Shown here: piece after piece, positions 58,301 to 64,000 of the stretch
Layout of the letters: each line of letters starts with the position of its first letter
How positions within the stretch are numbered: position 1 is the stretch's first letter
NCBI GenBank assembly: GCA_963920765.1
Contig: OY987247.1
Location: forward strand, 8,404,471 to 8,468,470
Direction of reading: 5' to 3'
DNA: 64,000 bases
From: Ulota crispa
Lineage: Eukaryota > Streptophyta > Bryopsida > Orthotrichales > Orthotrichaceae
Made by a program: the position numbers and the translations under genes
Notes under the pieces: generated by a model
What the model was told of the DNA's origin: nothing
What the model saw: only the letters and a program-made list of their open reading frames with translations
Database searches by the model: none

Positions 58301-59956
58301 TAAGTACTGTCTTCTTGCCGTGTGGAAGTCTTGTGAAATGCTGAGTTGTAGCTTGTGTAAATGACAGGTTCTTTTATTCAACTGCATGCCGAAGCGTGAT
58401 CCTGTCATACTGCTGCAACCTGTCGTCAACTTGTGTTCTCGAAATGGTGTGCTTACCAACTTTCAATTAGCTGCTAGGTGAACTAAGCGTCCTCATGCAA
58501 TCTATGAGTGTACGCTGGATTTTTCTCAGTTGGAAGCAAACTGACTATTGGTCTTCTTTTACAGGGTTTCCCCTTCATGCGGCCTTCTTTGTTCCCCCTT
58601 ATTCTAGCTTTACATCCGTATATACACCCCAACACACTCCTTCTGCATCTCAAGATACAACGTGGCAGCAAGTGTTGCAGCGGCATTGGGAGTCTATATG
58701 GCAAAAGAACCTTACAGGTACGCCGCAGTACTCATGACCGCGGGTTTTGAAAGACTTGCTTGCAATGCTGGAAGACACTTTATCTTGAATATGCTAACAG
58801 TGCATTAGTTCTTGAATGGAAAGCAATTAGCTCCTTGAATAGGTTTAAGTTGGTTTTAATGCAGTTGCAGGAACTATAAGATACTAAAAGTATTCCTCAT
58901 ACCTGTTTTTTTCTGTCATACATGAACTTTGTCATCAGATGCTGGAGCCAGTTCACAGATCAACCGAGTTTTTTTGTGAATGGACAGGTGGATCCGGTGT
59001 TGCGTGTCTTGCTCAGGAGGAAAGGCGTGAGTCCCACGTAGAGCTCTTGTCCAGTTTGAAAAACCCCTCAGAGGGTCAGCCTCAATATGGGAGCATATTG
59101 GGTCCATCAAGTGCAGTGCTGCGATCACTGCCAGCTGCTGTGGACTTTTTCCGCAATTGTTCTAACCACCATCCTCAGCTCCGGATTCAGGTACCAATAA
59201 TCAGAAGTTCTTTCACATCCCCAAACCCTAGGCCCTAAATCACAGTCCTCACTGTAGCCCGCCTTGCCCAACCAAGAAGCTCCAATTAGCTAACTGGAGT
59301 GTTAAAGCCCATTAGCTAAGTGGAAGTGAACTATTATGTGGCAGCACTTGCAAAGTAGATAACTGGGAGTAGGGCTTTCAAGTTAGTTAACTGTCACCAA
59401 GGTAGGAGGCTCTAATTGCGTTTGGGTTCTAATTGCCTCACTGTCTAGGAACAAGTGACATGTTCCTTTAAATATCTATTACTGTTTCTGATGAGTTAGG
59501 TAGGCTTAGCAAATTAGGTTAACTTGCTAAGCTTACGTAACTCATCATTAACAGGAATAGATATTTGAAGGAACATGTCACTTGTTCTTAGACACTGAAT
59601 GCAATTAGAACCCAAACGCAATTAGAGCCTCCTACCTGACTTGATTGGTATGGATAGATTTAGCACTATAGATGAATGCAGCAACTTTGTGTATCAGCTT
59701 TGAGATACACACTTGCTATCTGATTTCAAGTTAGTGTGTGCTCTTTTGTTCCCTGTCTTGTTGCTACACTATTCTAGTGTACAGATTTGACCCTCGACAA
59801 AAAAATTGAAAATTCAATTGGTTGGATGTTTGCATTGATTTTACAACCTGGAATATAATTAAAATATCGCTAAATTCAAGTGGTGTTGTTGCACAGGTGC
59901 TGGTAACAGGCTCATTGTATCTGGTGGGTGACCTCTTGAGACTTCTGAAGCATTGA
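52327..59956 (+). CDS. FPGS: Folylpolyglutamate synthase
   Basis: Adds gamma-linked glutamates to folates using ATP. Exons: 52327-52503, 53949-54014, 54249-54358, 54607-54625, 54817-54873, 55086-55160, 55799-55855, 56088-56148, 56325-56371, 56939-57016, 57136-57159 (end uncertain), 57349-57513, 57687-57968, 58368-58446, 58565-58717, 58939-59190, 59897-59956; about 587 residues. ATG 52327 has the better context; in-frame ATG 52300 adds nine residues. Motifs: P-loop AGTKGKGST (76-84), folate-loop SPHL (104), family signature [14 protein letters not shown] (173-186), [13 protein letters not shown] (351-355), and C-terminal [16 protein letters not shown]. Odd: exon 15 ends in phase 1 but exon 16 is conserved-like only in phase 0, so a small exon, other donor or a frameshift is missing from this model. 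No clear transit peptide, so the compartment is open. Confidence 0.93.
59401..59636. mobile_element. Hairpin MITE in last FPGS intron
   Basis: GGTAGGAGGCTCTAATTGCG pairs with its inverse at the right, and pairing continues with few mismatches to a short loop near 59514. About 236 bp, fully inside the 706-bp last intron. No target duplication was identified. Confidence 0.7.
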
Positions 59957-60906
59957 CTGACGTCTACTCAACTCCTTTTATGGAATTTAAGGAATTATTC
60001 GAAAGTGTCACAGGATTCTTGTCATGGCAAATGGTTGCTTTAGTAGGCTGCCTTGAATCTTGCGATCCAAAAGCTGAAGAAAAGGCATGCTGGCATGATC
60101 AAGGCTATTGTACTGTACAGCTTGGGAGTCACATCAAGCAATTGCCCTGTTGCTTGTGCTTCGTAAACAGCTACATTAATGTGATGTCTAGTTGTACAAA
60201 GTCTCACGGATTTGAATAGATCCACAATATTTGTTAGTAAACCAAAAATTCAAGTATATCATGCTGATTCCGTCAAATGTTCATGTAGAGTTTGGATGTT
60301 GGCTTGGCGCTATGGTATTGATGATACAGCAAAGGAGGCTTTGTAGTGTTGTATTGGAGTAGAAGAATGCTTGGTAACTTTTGAGTCAACCATGTTTGAG
60401 TGCACTCTGTGATTAATGGTTGGAGTTGTTTGTATATGTCATGTCCATTGAAAGTGGCCACCCCATATTGCCATCTTTGACAAGAGAAGACTTTGGAAAA
60501 GAGGTTAGGTTTACTCAATCTTGGGAAGATGATCATACAGAAATATTAGATGACCATACAAAAACATTGAGTAAGTTAAACCCTGAAGGACTTGATCCAT
60601 TTTGAAATGGCCAAACTTCACATCTTAGCTCAATTTTGCCTTTTTAAAGAGTGTTCAAACAACAATTTTATATTTTTATTGCTTGAAACTATGAATGATA
60701 TATCATTGCAAGAAATTTCAGTTTGTTCATGAAAATTTGTTACTGTTATCATTTTTTTTTAAAACTAAACATAAATAAGTTAAAATAGCAAATAAAATCC
60801 AAATTACTTTAATTTTTTAGAGGTATAAGTGGCATTAAAGATTAGTGTGAAAAAGTTTCAAATGGTTATATTATTTTTTACACCCAAAACAACCACAACA
60901 AAGAAT
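59957..60906. other. 3' region of FPGS and intergenic DNA
   Basis: Gene-like composition continues to about 60,550 and probably holds the 3' untranslated region. TTAAACCCTGAAGGAC at 60576 looks like a TTAA-type left end; the only candidate partner is the right end at 62182-62185, which would enclose family I copy 2. Open frames of 61-88 residues are not recognised. Confidence 0.4.
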
Positions 60907-61663
60907 TTAACCCTTGAGCGCCCCATAAGCAAGATCTTGTCGTTTAGGATTTCACTAGGCCCTTGAAGGGGTTGGATCTAATTTTTTGATTTTGCACAAA
61001 ACTACAATTATCAAGGTATTCAAGTGGTCCTTGCAAGTGAAGTAATGGCAAGTCAAGTCAAATGTTGTACAAGTAGCTAGGGAGTCATGATTGCATGGAA
61101 CACCATACGTGGCGAGTTGGCAAGGAGCATCTTACATGCTGCAATTAATCAATATCCCTTGCAAACTTCCTTGCAATGTATTTTGTGGTAATAAGGAATT
61201 CATTGGCAAGGGTTTAAACATGTTCTAGACCCTTTTCAAGGCAATTCTCATAGACTTTGTTGGACATTGTTTTCCACGCCATTGCAGTTTGAAAACCTCA
61301 AACTTAGCATTGAAAGAAGTACAATCTTTGATAATTTGGAAGTGTGCATTCACATCTAATCTTGCTACCCACAAAATTTGAGATGAATCAAGGGCTTATA
61401 GAATTTTGTAAAAATTAACAAATAGCAATTGCATGCCAAAAAATGAGATTTTGTCATCACGTGTTGTTTGATCAAATGTTATAATCTCCCATCTCCCACG
61501 GTCAATTGTTCCCAAAACTTGCAAGCCCTTTTCCAAGTAGGTTTTCCATTGTTTTCAATGGTCACTTTTTGTGGATCATCCAATTGATTGAGATATGATG
61601 TATCAAAGTTGGTCCCTGAAAACCCTCATTTTGGTGAAAAAACTCTAGACACTCAAGGGTTGA
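60907..61663 (-). mobile_element. TTAA-flanked element, family I copy 2
   Basis: TTAACCCTTGAGCGCCCC at 60907; the other end is ACACTCAAGGGTTGA (TTGA for TTAA). The interior is the inverse of family I copy 1 without its nested insert. 757 bp, non-coding. Confidence 0.75.
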
Positions 61664-62489
61664 AGTCAAATTTGACTATCAAACCAAATTTATCCTTATA
61701 TTTAATTAATTAATTATTTTTTGATACTTTTGTTGGAAGACCCATTCATTTTCTATTGACACTATTTTTTTCAATAAACTTGATGGAAAATTTGAATTAA
61801 TGTGATTTTTTAATGCTAAACATGGAAATAAAATCATATCAATTAGAATATATATTAAAAAAATTGTAATTCCAACCATAAATTAATGGTAGAATGAGAA
61901 ACATAGTTTTGTAGTTCAAATTTAAAATTCATTTAAAGAGTAGGAAATGTGAATGAAAAACACACCTTATTGTGTTATTTGAATTTTAACTCTTGGAGCT
62001 TTGAATGGCTATAACTCTTTCAAATTTTTGAAGTTTTAAAAAATAAATTATTGGAATAGAAAAAAACTTATTGAGCTTCATTTTTTTAGTTTGAACCATG
62101 TACCAAAAATTAATATTTTGAAAGTTACAGTCAAGGTTGACCAAGGTGCATCCACTTTTTGGATGTACCGACCTGAAAGGGTTAAGTGAACAATTATGCT
62201 TTTTCTTTAAATGTGATTCTAATATAGGCACTAATTAATGCAATTAGAATGTCATATTATTCCTTAAACGCTGAAGCAAACTAAAAAAGTTCTTTGCATA
62301 CAAAAAAATGCTCTACCAAATGTAAAAAAAGCTATTTTCCATTTGATTTTTTTCAAAAGTGGCCCCATAAACACATGGTCCATTGTGGAAGGCAAAAAAT
62401 TGCTTCATTAGATACACTTATATTTTAAGGCAACCCAAGTTGTGAGAAGATTCAGAGACATAATGTTAGGTCCCATGCTACTTTTTTTG
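61664..62489. other. AT-rich DNA with one TTAA-type right end
   Basis: CGACCTGAAAGGGTTAA ends at 62185. It is a right terminus with no certain left partner. The rest is unrecognised. Confidence 0.35.
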
Positions 62490-62633
62490 CAATTTTCAAA
62501 AGGGCATCCATCATGCATTGTTAACTTTTGTAATTTTTGGAAGTAGTATTATAATGGGTGGGCACTTGCAAAGCATTGTAGACCTATTGTAGAGGGGTTG
62601 GTCTCAATGACCAGCCCACTGTTCAGAGGTTAA
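62490..62633 (-). mobile_element. TTAA-group element, family R copy 1 (end)
   Basis: Ends GGCTGGTCATTGAGACC-inverse … CAGAGGTTAA at 62633. The last 140 bp mirror 63423-63560. The other end could not be located. Confidence 0.55.
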
Positions 62634-63422
62634 ATTAGACAATTTTTATAGTTGTAAATTTGGGAAAAAGTTATCTATAATATACTACGCACTAAGTATA
62701 GGAAAACAAGTAGGTAAGTATAAATTAAAATGTTCTGTTGTTGATTGTGTTGTTATTTGAGATGAAAAACTTGTCACTGGAAGTTTTCCCAAAAACAATT
62801 TCATTAGGGCTTATTCACATAAAGTAATCGCTTCACGTCTTTAACGAGGTGGATCTTTTCTTTTTTAAAGCCATAAAGTTATGTTGAAGCATAGTAGCTC
62901 AAAGGCACTGTTTCAAAAGATAGCTTTGAAACTTTTTATGAACACCACTTGATTATGGACTTTCAAATGCGTTTTGTTTTAAATTATAGATTGAGATTTT
63001 GTAATTTGAGAATGTCATTGAAGCAAAATTTGTAAACATGTTCATGAAATTTAACTGCATAAACATTTTAGATTATTGAATCACTCCATGACAATACTGT
63101 TCTCTTTTTTTCACTTCAACTCTTTACCAACCATTGATATGTATTGAAACACATTATTTTTCAAAAACTACTCTTGCCATGGTTTCTATACCTCTATTGA
63201 TTGTAATGATCAGTATGATATAGATTACAACTTTAATTTAAACATTATCATTGAATAAGTTTTTGTAAATCTATTCGTGAAAATTTCATTTTGATATGAG
63301 ACATCTTTTGACACAAGCCACATCAGAAAATGTACGAGATGGATTTGGTTGTTGGTATGCAAAAGTTTCTCATTCATTTCGTCAATCGATAATTCCAATA
63401 CAAATGTACTTTTCCACAAACC
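62634..63422. other. AT-rich intergenic DNA
   Basis: Nothing recognised. Confidence 0.3.
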
Positions 63423-64000
63423 TTAACCCCTGAACATTGGGCTGGTCACTACAACCAGTCCCTCTACATATTTTACAGTGTCCTACAATGGTGAGGCAAG
63501 TGCCCAACCTTTATAATAGTGATTTCAAAAATTGCAAAAGTCAATAATGCATGATGTCCTTATAAAAAGAGAATTGATATGTGTACCACACTCTTTGAAC
63601 TATTGTACCACACCTCGAGGTAAATTTTAGAATTCTACCATCAAAAAGCTGAATTTGAGAATTTGGAATTCAAATTTGGACTTAAAGACCATGGTTTAGT
63701 TTAGAACCGTAACAAAATTTGCAATTTGACAACACCCAATGAAAAAGTGGTAGGGGAGAAAAGTGTTACTTTTACTTTTGTTTGTAAAAAAAATAAGCTT
63801 TTTCATTGGGTGTTGTTGAATTGCAACTTTTTTTATGGTTCTAAACTAAATCATGGTCTGTAAGTCCAAATCTGAATTCAAAATTCTCAAATTCAGCTTT
63901 TTGATGGTAGAAATCTAAAATTTACCCCAAGATGTGGTACAATAGTTCAAAGGGTGTGGTACACATATCAATTCCCTTATGAAAATTGCAAGAAGGGCAA
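63423..64000 (+). mobile_element. TTAA-group element, family R copy 2 (runs off window)
   Basis: Starts TTAACCCCTGAACATTGGGC and continues beyond the window. MITE E copy 3 is nested inside; on either side of it the sequence matches family R copy 1 in order. Confidence 0.65.
63569..63976. mobile_element. Mutator-type MITE, family E copy 3
   Basis: GAGAATTGATATGTGTACCA to GTACACATATCAATTCCC, 408 bp. Flanks TTATAAAAA (63560-63568) and TTATGAAAA (63977-63985) agree at 8 of 9, and the uninterrupted relative at 62490-62633 supplies the empty site. Pairing between the halves covers nearly the whole element. Confidence 0.8.

Noticed and set aside
60576..62185. Outer TTAA element enclosing family I copy 2
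   Set aside because: Ends TTAAACCCTGAAGG and CCTGAAAGGGTTAA pair poorly; mentioned only as a possibility.

Overview
This window looks like nuclear DNA of a streptophyte plant. Two intron-rich genes with GT-AG introns encode proteins that resemble plant enzymes: a P4-type ATPase close to the plant ALA4-ALA12 type, and a plant-type folylpolyglutamate synthase. They sit as higher-GC islands in very AT-rich DNA full of short inverted-repeat transposons. The introns are short (tens of bases to 1.4 kb). That would suit a bryophyte-grade or other compact-intron lineage, but I cannot name the organism. I see no rRNA, tRNA gene, CRISPR array, organelle gene, reverse transcriptase or transposase ORF.

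Layout. 1-35.7 kb: no host gene that I can support; a mosaic of non-autonomous DNA transposons, simple repeats and AT-rich filler. 35.7-42.7 kb: GC-rich promoter and leader, then a seven-exon P4-ATPase on the + strand. 42.7-52.0 kb: more transposons, including a 3.3-kb CACTA-like element that holds a tRNA-derived SINE, a Mutator-type MITE and a long minisatellite. 52.3-60.0 kb: a 17-exon folylpolyglutamate synthase on the + strand. 60-64 kb: transposon mosaic again.

The two genes are neighbours on the same strand with no visible functional link: one is a membrane lipid flippase, the other retains folates in cells and organelles by polyglutamylation. They are about 10 kb apart and look independently transcribed.

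The striking content is the transposon population. About twenty ends or whole elements begin TTAACCCCTAAA or a close variant, end with the inverse, and have TTAA at both borders, the signature of piggyBac-type insertion. Several distinct internal families (147 bp to about 1.3 kb without nested inserts) share these termini. One nested pair lets the empty target be read directly. The second highlight is a 4.95-kb fold-back element (9819-14765) with near-identical 1.6-kb arms and a 6-7-bp target duplication, inserted in a TTA-flanked MITE. Further families show target duplications typical of Harbinger (TTA/TAA), hAT (8 bp) and Mutator (9 bp). All comparisons were made by eye; identities are estimates.
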